DNA of 60,369 nucleotides from Lentisphaerae bacterium ADurb.Bin082 (GCA_002070945.1 MWEG01000038.1:1-60369), one strand, 5' to 3'. Positions 1 through 10,600 are shown, numbered from the stretch's first letter. Translations and numbers: made by a program. The notes: generated by a model not told the origin, from the letters alone.

Positions 1-207
1 GCTGAACTTGAACAAGGTGGCAGCGATGGTATCTTGCCGTCAGGTCACTTGAAAGGAGGAAACGGTACTGTCAAGATATAAATTACACTTAGATATATTG
101 AGGTTATATCTATTTATATGTTAGCCAGTAAAGTCATGATTTGCTTTGGCTGGTAAATGAAACATTTCCCTACCGAATCCAGTCATGACGAAGTTTCCTT
201 ATTGTGA
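1..207. other. Left edge of window, no assignable gene
   Basis: Two plus-strand frames are open from base 1 and close within 81 bases (stops at about 51 and at 79-81), so the tail of a plus-strand gene may be present, but too few residues remain to identify it. A purine-rich AAAGGAGG lies at about 51-58 with no start codon at a useful distance. The rest is AT-rich and probably holds the promoter of the racemase gene. Confidence 0.4.
91..111. promoter_or_regulatory. AT-rich inverted repeat upstream of racemase gene
   Basis: Perfect 7-bp arms AGATATA and TATATCT are separated by 7 bases. The element lies about 130 bp upstream of the racemase start, in an AT-rich stretch with -10-like hexamers. 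It could be an operator or chance symmetry in AT-rich DNA. Confidence 0.25.
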
Positions 208-243
208 TTGATAAACAATAAAAAGATCATCAGGAAGGTAAAA

Positions 244-984
244 ATGCAAAGTACTGTTGACAAGCCGTTAGTTGGTGTATTATGCTGGGAAGCCGGCTCA
301 GTCCCCATGGGGCTTCTGCAACTGGAATTATTGCCGGGAAACAGCACTAACCCTGAAACGTATCAGAATTTGTGCAGGGTGCAATTCAGCCGCATCAAAG
401 GGGCCAATGTGCATACCATACTGGAAAATCCTTGCAAAAACGTTTTGGCCGCCATGATTGACGAAGGCCGACGTCTGGTCGAACAGGAGGGAGCGGTCGC
501 CATTACGACAAGCTGTGGGTTCAATGCCGTTAATCAGCCGCAACTTGCGGCTGCCATTCCGGTTCCAGTGTTTTCTTCCAGTCTCCTGCAAGTGCCTGCC
601 CTAGCATTGGCCACAGGCCGGAAGGTCGGCATCATCACAGCCAGCGCCAAGCACCTGACTGCCGAGCATTTGCGCAATGCAGGCATCACCGAAGGCATTC
701 CCGTAGTCGTCAAAGGTCTGGATGATTGTCCAGAATGGCAAAAACTCCACAAGTACCCCAATGACCGGCTGGACTTGTCAGTCATTGAAGATTATCTTGT
801 GCAAATGGCGAGAAAGTTGCAGCAGAGCGATGGTGTGGGGTCTCTGCTGTTGGAATGTACCGATCTGCCGCCCTTTGCTGAACGTTTGCGCCAGGAGACT
901 TCACTGCCGGTTGCTGACTATGTTTCCATGCTGCATTGGCTGTTGAAGTGTGTTCCGGGCGGTGGCGCATGTCGCGGGCTGTAA
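244..984 (+). CDS. Aspartate/glutamate racemase-family protein
   Basis: Predicted cofactor-independent racemase or isomerase of the Asp/Glu/hydantoin racemase superfamily, acting in the cytoplasm. The family uses two cysteines as acid and base. Here they appear as TTSCGFNA (about residue 92) and LLLECTDLPP (about residue 205), which match the usual two half-site positions; total length of 246 residues is normal. ATG at 244 is preferred over the upstream in-frame TTG at 208 because AGGAAGG lies 5-6 nt before it. The substrate cannot be read from the sequence. It precedes the glycyl-radical-enzyme genes by about 260 bp, and a degenerate repeat lies between them, so co-transcription is possible but unproven. 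Other members of this superfamily include maleate isomerases and arylmalonate decarboxylases. Confidence 0.8.
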   Translation: MQSTVDKPLVGVLCWEAGSVPMGLLQLELLPGNSTNPETYQNLCRVQFSRIKGANVHTILENPCKNVLAAMIDEGRRLVEQEGAVAITTSCGFNAVNQPQLAAAIPVPVFSSSLLQVPALALATGRKVGIITASAKHLTAEHLRNAGITEGIPVVVKGLDDCPEWQKLHKYPNDRLDLSVIEDYLVQMARKLQQSDGVGSLLLECTDLPPFAERLRQETSLPVADYVSMLHWLLKCVPGGGACRGL

Positions 985-1016
985 TAAAAAACTATCGCGT
1001 GGGATATGATTCCTTA

Positions 1017-1182
1017 GGTAATGTGAGAGAACTTGTGACAGAAAGAGAGATTTGGCGAAGTGGTTGGGTTTGCCAGAAGTCTGGCAGCTCCCCTATGCGG
1101 CGCCATCTTTGGAGGTTGCCTATTCCATACTACGGCAGCCTGATGATTTACAAGCATTCATCACAAACCTTCGCACATTAAC
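1017..1182 (+). repeat. Interspersed element, short copy (inverted TAATGTGCG-type ends)
   Basis: Begins GGTAATGTGAGAGAACTTGT and ends CTTCGCACATTAAC, so the ends are imperfect inverted repeats. The left half matches 15649-15716 and 55630-55696, and the right end matches 55919-55956. It lacks the GTAG hairpin module found in the other copies. It lies between the racemase and the first GRE and is probably a MITE-like relic. Confidence 0.6.
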
Positions 1183-1245
1183 TAGTTATTCGCAAAACCG
1201 GGATGCGGCAGAAATCATTCGTTTCCTGGAGCTTGAGAATCTGAT

Positions 1246-3300
1246 ATGAAGAACTATGCCAAGTTCGACGAATTGCGTCCGAAACTTGAAAAACAGTATG
1301 AAAATGCCGTGTATTCCACGGAAGACTGCCGGACTGAAGACCAGCTTCGTCAGGCCTGGGAGACGCATAAAAAAGAAAATCCAGACGAAGAGCGGATTCT
1401 TTCGCGCGCGTTTCTTATTGCCCTGATTCTGCGACATGCTCCGGTCGTGGCGGAGCCGTTCAATCCTTTCCCCGGTAAATTCCAGACTTTTGGTCTGCTT
1501 CAGGAGGATTTGAAAGCAGGATATAAACTGGCGGCGGAAAAGGTGCCCGGAGTCATTTGCAATGGTATTGACATGGACTTGGGATTCAACTGGATGGTGG
1601 ACCGCAGTCATGTGGCGCCAGATTGGAAGAATCTGCTGACACTAGGGCTTCCCGGTCTGATCAAGCGGGCGGCAAAAGGCACTTCACCATTTCATAAAGC
1701 GGTGCTGGTGGTTTACGAAGCGCTGGCGGAATTCTGCCGCAGGATCGCTGTAATCAACCATAATCCGGTCTATGAAGAAATTGCCGCTCATGCGCCGAAA
1801 ACCCTCCACGAAGCATTCGCGTTGGCATATATCCTGCATGACGCCATTGAGTTTTCCGGCGAGGAAGTCCGAACTATGGGCCGCTTTGATTCGCTCTATA
1901 TTGACTTCTACCGAGCCGATCTGGCTGCGGGCCGTTTGACCCGGGAATCCGCCAAAGAACTGCTCAAATTCTTCTGGACCGCTTTTTACGCTCGCTATCA
2001 AGGAAAGCGGTTTGGCAAGAATTTCTGTTTCGGGCCTGATATTAATGAACTTTCTTATCTGGGAATGGAAACGTATTATGAAATGAATACGGTTGATCCG
2101 AAACTCTCCGTGTTGGTTCGGGAGGATATGCCACAGGATTTCGCCGAGCTGTACGCCCGCTGCATTCGCGACGACCGAACCGCTATCGTTTCGCTCAATT
2201 ACGATGTCGTCGTTGCAGGGCTGATCCGGCATGGCCGGACACCGGAGGACGCTGCAACTTTCGTACCAATCGGCTGTTACGAGCCGGCTGTGGCAGGCAA
2301 GGAAATCTCCTGTTCCGGTTCCACCCATATTTATTTGCCTATTCCCCTGCTCAGCGTGATCAATTCCGGCAAGGATTACGCTACATTTGAGGACTTCAAA
2401 ACCGGTTATCTGGAACAAATCCGCAAAATCAGCACACTCATGCAGGAGAAGCAGACCCTTTGCGATCTGGCGTGGAAATATGTCAACCCTGTGCCGCTGC
2501 TTTCCGGAACTTTTGATTCCTGCATGGAAAAAGCCCGCGATATTTCCGATGCCGGTGCGTTGTACAATACCACTGGATGTGTCTGTTCTTACCTGGCCGA
2601 TGCGGTCGATTCACTCGAAGCAGTTCGTTTTCTGGTATATGAGCAGAAACTCTGCACCCTGCCGGAACTGCGCCAGATTCTGAAAGACAACTGGGAAGGA
2701 CATGAAAAACTGCGTACGGCAGTATTGCGGAACCACGCCAAGTGGGGGAACAATGATACGCAGGTCGATGCGCTTGCCGTCGAAATCGCTTCTTTTGTCT
2801 CCCAGCTCCTTTTCAATCTCCCCAATGGTCGCGGCGGCTCCTTTTTCCCGTCGCTCTATGGACAATTAGTTGTTGAACGGGGAAAAATGATCGGTGCGCT
2901 GCCTTCTGGCCGCCTTGCGGGCGAACCGATGTCCAAAAATATGGACGCGGTCATCGGCATGGACCGGAACGGAATCACCGGATTGATGAATTCCGTCCTG
3001 AAAGTCGATATGCGGCAGTTCCCTTGCGGCACCTGTCTGGACATTATGCTTCATCCCTCCGCAGTTCGAGGCGATGATGGGGTGCAAATTTTGGTTTCAC
3101 TCATTCGTACTTTCATCGCCCATGGCGGCAGCGGAATCCAGTTCAATATCTTTGACGCCGCAGTCCTGCGCGATGCTCAGATTCATCCGGAAAAATATGA
3201 GAATCTCCAGGTTCGTGTCTGCGGCTGGAATGTCCGCTTCACTGATTTGGATTCAGCAGCGCAGGAAACTTTCATTCGCCAGGCGGAAGCAATTGCTTAA
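1246..3300 (+). CDS. Glycyl radical enzyme (PFL-like), first of pair
   Basis: Oxygen-sensitive radical enzyme of the pyruvate formate-lyase-like superfamily. The active-site loop reads PIGCYEP with Cys344, and the C-terminal glycyl-radical site reads RVCGWNVRF with Gly660, 24 residues from the end. The Cys-X-Glu arrangement is that of eliminating members (glycerol/diol dehydratases, choline TMA-lyase, hydroxyproline dehydratase) rather than of pyruvate formate-lyase, so a dehydratase or lyase reaction is inferred. At 684 residues it is clearly shorter than most relatives (about 750-850). ATG at 1246 overlaps the stop of a short upstream frame (ATGA). The activase gene starts 18 bp downstream, as expected for a GRE and its activator. 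Substrate is unknown. Confidence 0.88.
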   Translation: MKNYAKFDELRPKLEKQYENAVYSTEDCRTEDQLRQAWETHKKENPDEERILSRAFLIALILRHAPVVAEPFNPFPGKFQTFGLLQEDLKAGYKLAAEKVPGVICNGIDMDLGFNWMVDRSHVAPDWKNLLTLGLPGLIKRAAKGTSPFHKAVLVVYEALAEFCRRIAVINHNPVYEEIAAHAPKTLHEAFALAYILHDAIEFSGEEVRTMGRFDSLYIDFYRADLAAGRLTRESAKELLKFFWTAFYARYQGKRFGKNFCFGPDINELSYLGMETYYEMNTVDPKLSVLVREDMPQDFAELYARCIRDDRTAIVSLNYDVVVAGLIRHGRTPEDAATFVPIGCYEPAVAGKEISCSGSTHIYLPIPLLSVINSGKDYATFEDFKTGYLEQIRKISTLMQEKQTLCDLAWKYVNPVPLLSGTFDSCMEKARDISDAGALYNTTGCVCSYLADAVDSLEAVRFLVYEQKLCTLPELRQILKDNWEGHEKLRTAVLRNHAKWGNNDTQVDALAVEIASFVSQLLFNLPNGRGGSFFPSLYGQLVVERGKMIGALPSGRLAGEPMSKNMDAVIGMDRNGITGLMNSVLKVDMRQFPCGTCLDIMLHPSAVRGDDGVQILVSLIRTFIAHGGSGIQFNIFDAAVLRDAQIHPEKYENLQVRVCGWNVRFTDLDSAAQETFIRQAEAIA

Positions 3301-3318
3301 AGCAGGAGATAGGCAGAC

Positions 3319-4221
3319 GTGACCGAAGCCCGCTATATCGATATCAAGCGTTTTGCCGTGCATGACGGCCCGGGGATTCGGACCACGCTATTCCTGAAAG
3401 GCTGTTCGCTGCGCTGCATCTGGTGCCACAACCCGGAAAGCCGTTTCCCACAGCCGGAATTGGCGATTCACTATCCGAAATGCACCTGCTGCGGCGAATG
3501 TGCCAAAGTCTGTTTCTGCCACAAGATCATCAATGGCGTTCATGAGTTTGACCGCCAGGCCTGCAAAGCCTGTGGACAATGCACGCAGACTTGTCCTTCT
3601 GGCGCATTGGAGCTTTTTGGTCGAACTATCACCGTGAATGAAGCGGCAGCAAAACTGCTTGAGGACAGGATTTTCTACGGCAATGGCGGCGGCATCACCC
3701 TTTCCGGCGGAGAACCCCTGCTGCACAGCGGATTCTGCACCGAACTGCTGAAAAAAATGCAGGATGAAGGCATCCATGGCGCGGTCGATACCTGCGGCAA
3801 TGTCCCGTGGTCTGCTTTTGAACGTGTTCTGCCGTACACCGATCTGTTTCTTTACGATTTCAAATGCGCTGACGCTGAAAAACATCGCCGTCTGACCGGC
3901 TGCGGAAACGAATTGATTCTGGAAAATCTGAAAAAACTTGACGCCACCCGGAAAAATATTGAAATCAGGATGATGCTGGCGCCGGAACAGAATATGGCGC
4001 CGGACGACTTGCAAGCAGCCGGAAAATTTTTGGCGCCATTCAAAAACATCTCTGCAATACGGCTCCTGGCGTACCACTCGCTGGCGCATTCCAAATTTCG
4101 GGCAGTAGGGCACCCAGACACCTTGCCTGACGTCCCGTCGCCAGATGCTGAGACGCTGGATCGTGCTGCGGAAATTCTCCGTTCCTGCGGAGTGAAAAAG
4201 GTTGTCAATTCGTTAAATTAA
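3319..4221 (+). CDS. Glycyl radical enzyme activase (radical SAM)
   Basis: Radical S-adenosylmethionine enzyme that installs the glycyl radical on a partner GRE by abstracting a glycine H atom. Residues 29-36 carry the CxxxCxxC motif (GCSLRCIWC) for the SAM-binding 4Fe-4S cluster, followed by two ferredoxin-type Cys clusters (Cys55-Cys65 and Cys82-Cys92). These auxiliary clusters are typical of activases of dehydratase-type GREs and absent from PFL activase. The SGGEPLL motif near residue 130 is the usual GGE SAM contact. GTG at 3319 is the start, with AGGAG about 10 nt upstream. It is the only activase in the window and lies between two GRE genes, so it may serve both. Confidence 0.9.
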   Translation: MTEARYIDIKRFAVHDGPGIRTTLFLKGCSLRCIWCHNPESRFPQPELAIHYPKCTCCGECAKVCFCHKIINGVHEFDRQACKACGQCTQTCPSGALELFGRTITVNEAAAKLLEDRIFYGNGGGITLSGGEPLLHSGFCTELLKKMQDEGIHGAVDTCGNVPWSAFERVLPYTDLFLYDFKCADAEKHRRLTGCGNELILENLKKLDATRKNIEIRMMLAPEQNMAPDDLQAAGKFLAPFKNISAIRLLAYHSLAHSKFRAVGHPDTLPDVPSPDAETLDRAAEILRSCGVKKVVNSLN

Positions 4222-4309
4222 AGGAGAAGCAAGCACAGTCATCCCGTAGCCCGTTTGTTGTAAGCCTGGGGGAACCTCTGAAGTCCAATCGTAAAATAGG
4301 AAGAGAAAA

Positions 4310-6505
4310 ATGATTTTTGGAACTTACGCTCAGGATGAAGAGTATCTCTGGAAGAAATTTCGGGCACCTCAATTTGACCCCTGCACTGGAATCGATCAGG
4401 ATACCGCCGCTAAGGAGATCATGCGTTTCGCCGAATTGGATGCTCCAGCGCCGATTGTCAAAGCCCGTGCGTTTGAATTTCTGGCTGAAAATCTTCAGAT
4501 CGAGGTAGACCCGCATGACTTTTTCCCGGCCTTTGCCTGCTGGAAGCGCCGTCCTTGTCCGATGTCACCGCTGCTGGCAGAACTCCGGAAACGGATTCCC
4601 TTGCAGCAGGGCGAATTGTGGGGACTGCTGAATCAGTCCGGAGCCTCCAATATCTGGATTGATTTTGATCATTCGGTGCCGGAATGGGATGAGGTCTTCC
4701 GGCTGGGCTTCCCCGGGCTGCTCCGCAATGCCATGGAATGGCGGGAAAAACATCGCGCAGCCGGCACCCTGGACGTCGCCAAAGAGGCCTATTTTGAGGG
4801 AATCCGGATCACATACGGAGCCATGCTGCGGATGCTCAAGCGATTTATCGAACGCGCACAAGGGCACGACAACGCTCGCTGTCATTTTGTCGCCGCCTCC
4901 CTGCAAAGATTGCATGACGGGCCGCCGCAGAACTTCTTTGATGCGCTCCAGGCCATTTATCTCTATTTTATGTTCAGCGAACATATAGACCACCTTCAGG
5001 TGCGTTCCCTGGGCAATTTAGATTGGTTGCTGACCCCGTTTTATGATCGGGACCTGAAAGATGACACGTTCACAGATGCGCAAATGCGGGAAATGTTTGA
5101 CCACTTTTTCATGCAGTGGGGCTCCATCGACAACTACTGGGGGCAGCCGGTCTATCTGGGCGGCACCCGCGCGGATGGTTCCACCCAGGTCAATCATCTG
5201 ACGCATTTTATTCTGGAAGAGGCGGCAAAATTGCATCTGCCGACTCCGAAAATTCAGATTAAGATCGCCGCAAACACGCCGGATGAATTCATCGACAAGG
5301 TCACCGCGCTGATTCGTGACCAAAATCAGAGCATCGTGCTGGTCGGTGAAGAGGGAATACGGCATATTATGACCTCTCACGGCTATACGGAAGAAGATGC
5401 ACGAACCTGCCTGATCCGGGGCTGCTATGAATTTGGCAGCCGTGGAAGAGTCCATGCCAACACGACGGGCGTCGGCCATCTGAATATGCTGAAGCCCTTT
5501 GAACTGATCTTCAACAACGGCATTGATAAGCAGACTCGAAAGCCTGTCGGCGTCCCGGTGCCGCCGTTGAATGCACTGAACTCCTTCGATGAGTTCTATC
5601 GCCTCTACATCCAGGAGCTTGACTGGATAATTGAAGCCAATATCAAGGTGGTCAATGACTTCGAGGCGCATCTCGCCTCCATCAATCCCGCCAACGTCTT
5701 TTCACCCACTATTCCGAATAGCTTGCGGACAGGGCGGGATGCATTCGACGACGGCTGTGACTACAACAACTCCTCCCTGCTCACGACGGGGTTTGGGTCG
5801 GCAATCGACGCCCTTTCCGTTATTGAGGAACTCGTGTATAAGAAAGGGGAAATTTCCCTGGAAAAAATGGCCGCCGCCCTGAATGCGAACTGGGAAGGAT
5901 ACGAAGAGCTCCATCGCAAAATTCTCACTTTCCGAAAGCGTTATGGCAACGGCATTCCCGAGGTGGACCGGTTCGCACAGATGCTTTCCAGGACACTCGG
6001 GAATCGCATCAACGGCCGTCCGAACAGTCGCGGCGGCGTCTGGGAATCATCCGTTCACTGCGCCAAGCAATTCATCCATCAGGGCGCTAAAACGGGCGCC
6101 ACGCCGGATGGTCGTTTTGCAGGCGAAGAAATGTCCAAGAACGCTTCGCCCGCCATGGGGGCTGACGTCAACGGCGTCACCGCTCTGCTCCGGTCTGCTT
6201 TGGCGATTGACGCGGCTTCCTTTCCCGGCGATTTTCCGCTGGACGTGATGATGCACCCCAGTTCCGTCAAAGGAGCGGATGGGCTGGCTGCGTGGCGGCA
6301 GCTGCTCCGGGTCTATTTCGCCGGCAACGGGGTCGCGATTCATTTCAACATCTTTGACGCCGCTAAACTCAAGGAAGCTCAAAAGAATCCGGAAAAATAC
6401 AGCGGATTGCAGATTCGGGTCTGCGGCTGGAACGTCCGATTCACGGAAATGGCGAAATCTGAGCAGGACATGTATATCCGCCGGGCGGAAAGCATCATCG
6501 AATAA
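4310..6505 (+). CDS. Glycyl radical enzyme (PFL-like), second of pair
   Basis: Second PFL-like glycyl radical enzyme, 731 residues. Catalytic loop IRGCYEF (Cys372) and glycyl site RVCGWNVRF (Gly706) are intact, with the same Cys-X-Glu pattern as the first GRE, so both probably perform eliminations. The C-terminal thirds are clearly alike (GWNVRFT, NIFDAAxL, PDGRFAGEEMSKN versus PSGRLAGEPMSKN), whereas the N-terminal halves differ considerably, so the two may take different substrates or form a hetero-oligomer. ATG at 4310 follows AGGAAGAG by about 5 nt, 88 bp after the activase stop, in the same direction. Substrate unassigned. Confidence 0.88.
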   Translation: MIFGTYAQDEEYLWKKFRAPQFDPCTGIDQDTAAKEIMRFAELDAPAPIVKARAFEFLAENLQIEVDPHDFFPAFACWKRRPCPMSPLLAELRKRIPLQQGELWGLLNQSGASNIWIDFDHSVPEWDEVFRLGFPGLLRNAMEWREKHRAAGTLDVAKEAYFEGIRITYGAMLRMLKRFIERAQGHDNARCHFVAASLQRLHDGPPQNFFDALQAIYLYFMFSEHIDHLQVRSLGNLDWLLTPFYDRDLKDDTFTDAQMREMFDHFFMQWGSIDNYWGQPVYLGGTRADGSTQVNHLTHFILEEAAKLHLPTPKIQIKIAANTPDEFIDKVTALIRDQNQSIVLVGEEGIRHIMTSHGYTEEDARTCLIRGCYEFGSRGRVHANTTGVGHLNMLKPFELIFNNGIDKQTRKPVGVPVPPLNALNSFDEFYRLYIQELDWIIEANIKVVNDFEAHLASINPANVFSPTIPNSLRTGRDAFDDGCDYNNSSLLTTGFGSAIDALSVIEELVYKKGEISLEKMAAALNANWEGYEELHRKILTFRKRYGNGIPEVDRFAQMLSRTLGNRINGRPNSRGGVWESSVHCAKQFIHQGAKTGATPDGRFAGEEMSKNASPAMGADVNGVTALLRSALAIDAASFPGDFPLDVMMHPSSVKGADGLAAWRQLLRVYFAGNGVAIHFNIFDAAKLKEAQKNPEKYSGLQIRVCGWNVRFTEMAKSEQDMYIRRAESIIE

Positions 6506-6589
6506 ACCGTGAACTGGATGCATCAGCGGCTGGCCGATTTCTGTTGCAGCGGTCGTCGAAGGCAATCGCCTTGCCATTCATTTGAATTT

Positions 6590-7519
6590 CTATTGCAAGT
6601 GGTTACGAAGCAGGCGCCGCGGATTGTCTTGCAGCAATTTGCGAATTTGCTTTTCCGTTACGCCATGATTGCGCAAGGCGGGAAGCACTTCGTCGTATAT
6701 GCAGCAAAGTCCGTCGAGTTCCGCTGGATTCTGTTGAGAATGCGCCTTTTCACAGGCCTTAATCGGATAGCAGGTGAAATCGTGTGAAAGGAAGAGACGG
6801 TCTTCATACCCTTCGGCGAGCAGTTCCGCCAGAATCGCGGCTTTGCGTTCAGTACCTCCGCGAAACAATCGGTCGATGGAGACCAGGCAGCCGCGTTGCA
6901 GCAGTTTGCGCGCATAGTCCGCGGTTCCGGAATCCCCAGCGTGACCGATCACAATCCGGTCAAGGTCCGCGCCGCAACGTTCGAAGATGTCGAGCATGGC
7001 ACAGCCGGTCTCCTGAGAGGCGCGGGAGTGGGCGAAGAGCGGCAGGCCAGTCAGTTTTTGTACCCGGCCCATGACTTCCACCCCGGCGAGCGAAGCGTTG
7101 CCCTCTGCCGCACACTTGAGGATGCCAGGGCGGATTGAAGTGCCTTCGATCCCGTCAGCACATTCGGCGGCGAAATAGTCCGCAAAAAGTTCAGGCGGCA
7201 GGCGATCCAGTCCGAATTCCGGATAAAAATACAGTCCGGAGGAGGCGACGATGCGGACTCCGGAACGCTGCGAAATGGCTTCAAGCAGACGGATGTCCCG
7301 GCCGAGGCACGGCGGAGTGGCATCCACGAACAGCCCGACGTGATATTTAACATTCAGGCGTTGCAGTTGGGTGGCGGCGGCTTCGATGACTTTTTCGCGC
7401 GGAAACCATGCCTCTCCGAAGACGCGGGAAAACGTCGGTGACACGCAGACGATGTGTTCATGGATCAGGACTTCTCCGGACTCCTGCGGTTCAATTGGAC
7501 CGGTAACGGTTTGGATCAT
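6590..7519 (-). CDS. Phosphotriesterase-family metal-dependent hydrolase
   Basis: 309-residue amidohydrolase-superfamily protein of the phosphotriesterase/PHP group. Metal-ligand signatures are visible: HEH at residues 20-22 (LIHEH), a Lys in RPGILKCAAE likely to be the carbamylated bridging ligand, FAHSRA, IGHAGD and LSHD. These fit a binuclear metal TIM barrel, commonly a lactonase or ester hydrolase in bacteria. The frame stays open upstream to 7657, but ATG at 7519 has AAAGGA 8-9 nt before it, and the added region overlaps a short interspersed repeat, so the shorter start is chosen. It is transcribed convergently with the second GRE. A link to that pathway is plausible but not shown. Confidence 0.85.
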   Translation of the reverse strand: MIQTVTGPIEPQESGEVLIHEHIVCVSPTFSRVFGEAWFPREKVIEAAATQLQRLNVKYHVGLFVDATPPCLGRDIRLLEAISQRSGVRIVASSGLYFYPEFGLDRLPPELFADYFAAECADGIEGTSIRPGILKCAAEGNASLAGVEVMGRVQKLTGLPLFAHSRASQETGCAMLDIFERCGADLDRIVIGHAGDSGTADYARKLLQRGCLVSIDRLFRGGTERKAAILAELLAEGYEDRLFLSHDFTCYPIKACEKAHSQQNPAELDGLCCIYDEVLPALRNHGVTEKQIRKLLQDNPRRLLRNHLQ

Positions 7520-7605
7520 GATTCCATTCCTTTGTTGAATTCCAGAAACCGACTCGCATGCAATCTCATCCACCCAAGCAGCAGCCCTAATCGTAAAATC
7601 CATGT

Positions 7606-7640
7606 CCTCTCGTGTCCATCCGTGGTTAAAAAAACAGGTT
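7606..7640. repeat. Short interspersed 'CCATCCGTGGTTAAAAA' repeat
   Basis: Sequence of the type TCGTGTCCATCCGTGGTTAA followed by an A run lies just upstream of the phosphotriesterase-like gene. Its reverse complement resembles the AACCACGAAAG element at 43057-43079. I recall such short elements from spacers of PVC and Bacteroidota genomes; function is unknown. Confidence 0.4.
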
Positions 7641-7663
7641 ATGGACGGGTAGCCCATCCTCAG

Positions 7664-10600
7664 CTATTCTAAGGTTATGCGGAGATTGCGGATTGGTTTT
7701 TGTGTTTTGGGGTCTAGGAAACGCACGGCGTGTCCTACACCGCCACCACCTTGAGTGACTTTCAGGAGGATAAGATTTCTGCCTGAGGCCAGGGTTACTA
7801 AAGCCTTTTCGCTGTCAGGGAGCATTCTCCGGGAAGAAGCAAAGAAGCTGGTAACCTGCTTGCCATTGAACCAGCATTTTTCACCGTCGTCGCTGCCCAC
7901 GGTAAGCAATGCCTCTCTGGTGGTGTCTGAACTGACATAACAGGCCAGATAGTAGGTGATGCAATCAGAGAAGGGCAGTTCTATTTCTTCATACAATGCT
8001 CGCACTGTGCCAGTGGAGAATTCCACCGGAGTCCACTTCATCTGTAGGGTTTCCTTCTTTTTTTCGCCATTGAACCAGGCGATGGCTTCCCTTTCCCGGT
8101 TGGCGCCAGCGGTGTCAAAGACTGCGGAGTAGGTTTTGGCAAAGTCTTGGGTGCTGGCGGTTTCACCCTGGAAGTGGTCGACGTCCCAGCCTCGGGGCTC
8201 TTTCTCAGTATTTGGGAAAGGCCCCAAGAAACGCCAATGCCGGATGAAGCCGCTATGGTCTGGACTATGTTCAACATCGGTTTTCGCCACTTTGCCGCGC
8301 ATGGGCGGAGGGGCAGGGGCGTAAGCAAATTGAGGCTTGGCTGCCTGGAGTGCGCCATTGCGGTCTGCCAAATCCTGACGCACTTTGGCTTGACGTTCCA
8401 GAAAACTCGTCTTGTCGCCAAAATATACCAGGCAGGTACTGTTGACAGGCATCTCCAATTCCAGGCAATCGGTGTTCTCAGCCAAAATTTTCTCGTTGTA
8501 CAAATCGTAGATGATTTCCGCCTTGCTGGGCAATGTCAAGGTTCGTGTGCCGGCAGTGGGAGTATGCAGGGAGAGGAAATTGCGGTTGGCATAGACAACT
8601 GCAGGTTTGTCGCTGTACAAATGCACGCCAGCTTTCCTGAGAATATCAGTAAGCACTTCCTTGTTGAGGGCAGTGGAACCCCAGAAAATGTCAGTGTGTG
8701 TCTTTTGCACGCGCTTGGCAGCGGCGGGCTTCCCATCCTCCAGGTAGTGCCCGAAAATCTCCACGCCTGGTTCAGGCATGACGCTTAGGCGAGGGCGGAA
8801 TGTTTCCCGTCGCAGGATGAATGGCTTGTCGGGCATAGTAATGCCGCCATAGATTTCCCTGGAGAAGAATCCCGCCTCGCTGCCATCGTGGAGCTTGATG
8901 GCTAAATCGTGTATTTTATCGCTCATTTCCAGCTGGAAGCCGCTGATGGCGGCAGGCTGGGCGCCATATTGGAATTTTCCATCCTGATGGCTGTAGATTC
9001 CTGGAGCGTACAGCCAGACCAAGGTACGCTGGTTTTGTTTCAATAGCTGCTCCACCAGCTGGCGTTGTTTGGTTGAGATGGCATAGTTGGCTGCGAAGAT
9101 GATCACTTTGTAGCGATTCAGGTCCCTTGCTTCCAGCAAATCGTCCAGCAACAAGAAATCGTATGGTGCAGCGAGGTGATGCCATTCCAAGGTTCGGTTG
9201 TATCCCAGTGAACTCTGCATCGGTGGCATGATGCGGCGGACGTAGCTGAACTCCATTCCCACGCCTAGGCTCATCGGGTCAGCAACCACGGCGATTTCCG
9301 CGGCGGAATGTCGGGGATATGAACTTGCTAAAGTCAGGTATTCGTTGAATCTGGAAGCCAAGTCCAGCAGTCGGGGCGTATCGAACCAACGTTCGAAATT
9401 CAGATAGTATGGCGTGGTGCCCGTAGTCATATAGTGCCCTAAGTCCCGCAGGTACACGGCCAATGATTCTTCTTCGTTGTGGGTTCTGCCATAGCGCCAG
9501 TTGTGAGCATCGGCGAGGTGGGAACGCACATCTGCTTGGAAGAGCCAGACTTTGCCGTTTTGGCGAATGGATTCCGCTGGCCCGTGGTCCATAATATCGT
9601 CTCCCGGACCTCGATTGATGTATGGCGGAGCTGGTCCCATCCCGTCCAAATAGGGATTCTTTAGAGCAAGTTGTAGTTCCTTGTGTAAATACGATTCCGT
9701 GAAATAGCCGAATTGCGCGAAGGTGAAGAGCTTGTTTTCTGATTGCTCCTTCACTGTCTGGCACAGTTTAAGTACGCGGTGCAGAATGACTTGGGAATCA
9801 CAGCGGATGTAGTCCAGGCTTTGCCGCTGCAAATCCGTATCGTAGAATGCTCCCCGCTTTTTAGGGACACGCTGCAACAAGGTTGGCACTTGCGCTTGAC
9901 TAAAATTGAATGGGGCAGGGCGGTTCCACGCGGCAGCGAATTTTGCCACATCGCCGCCGTATTCTTGCAACAGCCACTTGCGGAAGAAATTGGTCATGGC
10001 GGGACTGAAATCCTGTGGCGCGTGTGCCCCGACGGTGCGCGCGTGCCGCTGGTTGTTTTCACCGTAGCTGCCCATTCCGGGAGAAAAGCCGATGATGCTT
10101 CGTGCGTATTCCTTTTGACTTAATTCCGTTATCAGCTCCTGGAGGCGGCGGTTGCACTGGCGTCCCCAGGCTTCGGAGCCGTAGCTGTAGGGGGGCACGC
10201 TTTCCTCCCAACGTAAAGTCGGGTCTTCCAGTTGCACGACGCCTTCTGGATGTTGGCCGGCAAAGGCAAGGCTGGGTTCCATAAATGCCCAGATAATGAA
10301 GCGCGCATCGGGAATTTCTGCCAGGGTTGTGCGGATTTGCACGTCCAAATCGTCTAATGCGGTGGCGAGAGTGTATTTTTCACTGGAGTTTTCTGGAGTC
10401 AGGAGGCACTCGATATTGACTACAGGAAATTTCCCGTGGTCGAGCATTTTTCTGATGTAAGTGACCCAAGGCTTGCGGGTGTTCCGTCGCAGATTGCTGA
10501 GGGTGAAGATGGCTCCGGTCATTGGTTTCCCATCAATGAATATGCTGGGTGCGCCATTGTAATCAGCTACTGTGGTGGTGCTGAAGTTTTCGCATTTTGC

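Noticed and set aside
1052..1249. 65-residue frame overlapping the first GRE start by 4 nt
   Set aside because: Most of it lies inside a degenerate interspersed repeat whose other copies do not keep this frame, and its only start is a TTG without a ribosome-binding site. It may be a relic, so it is noted but not called.
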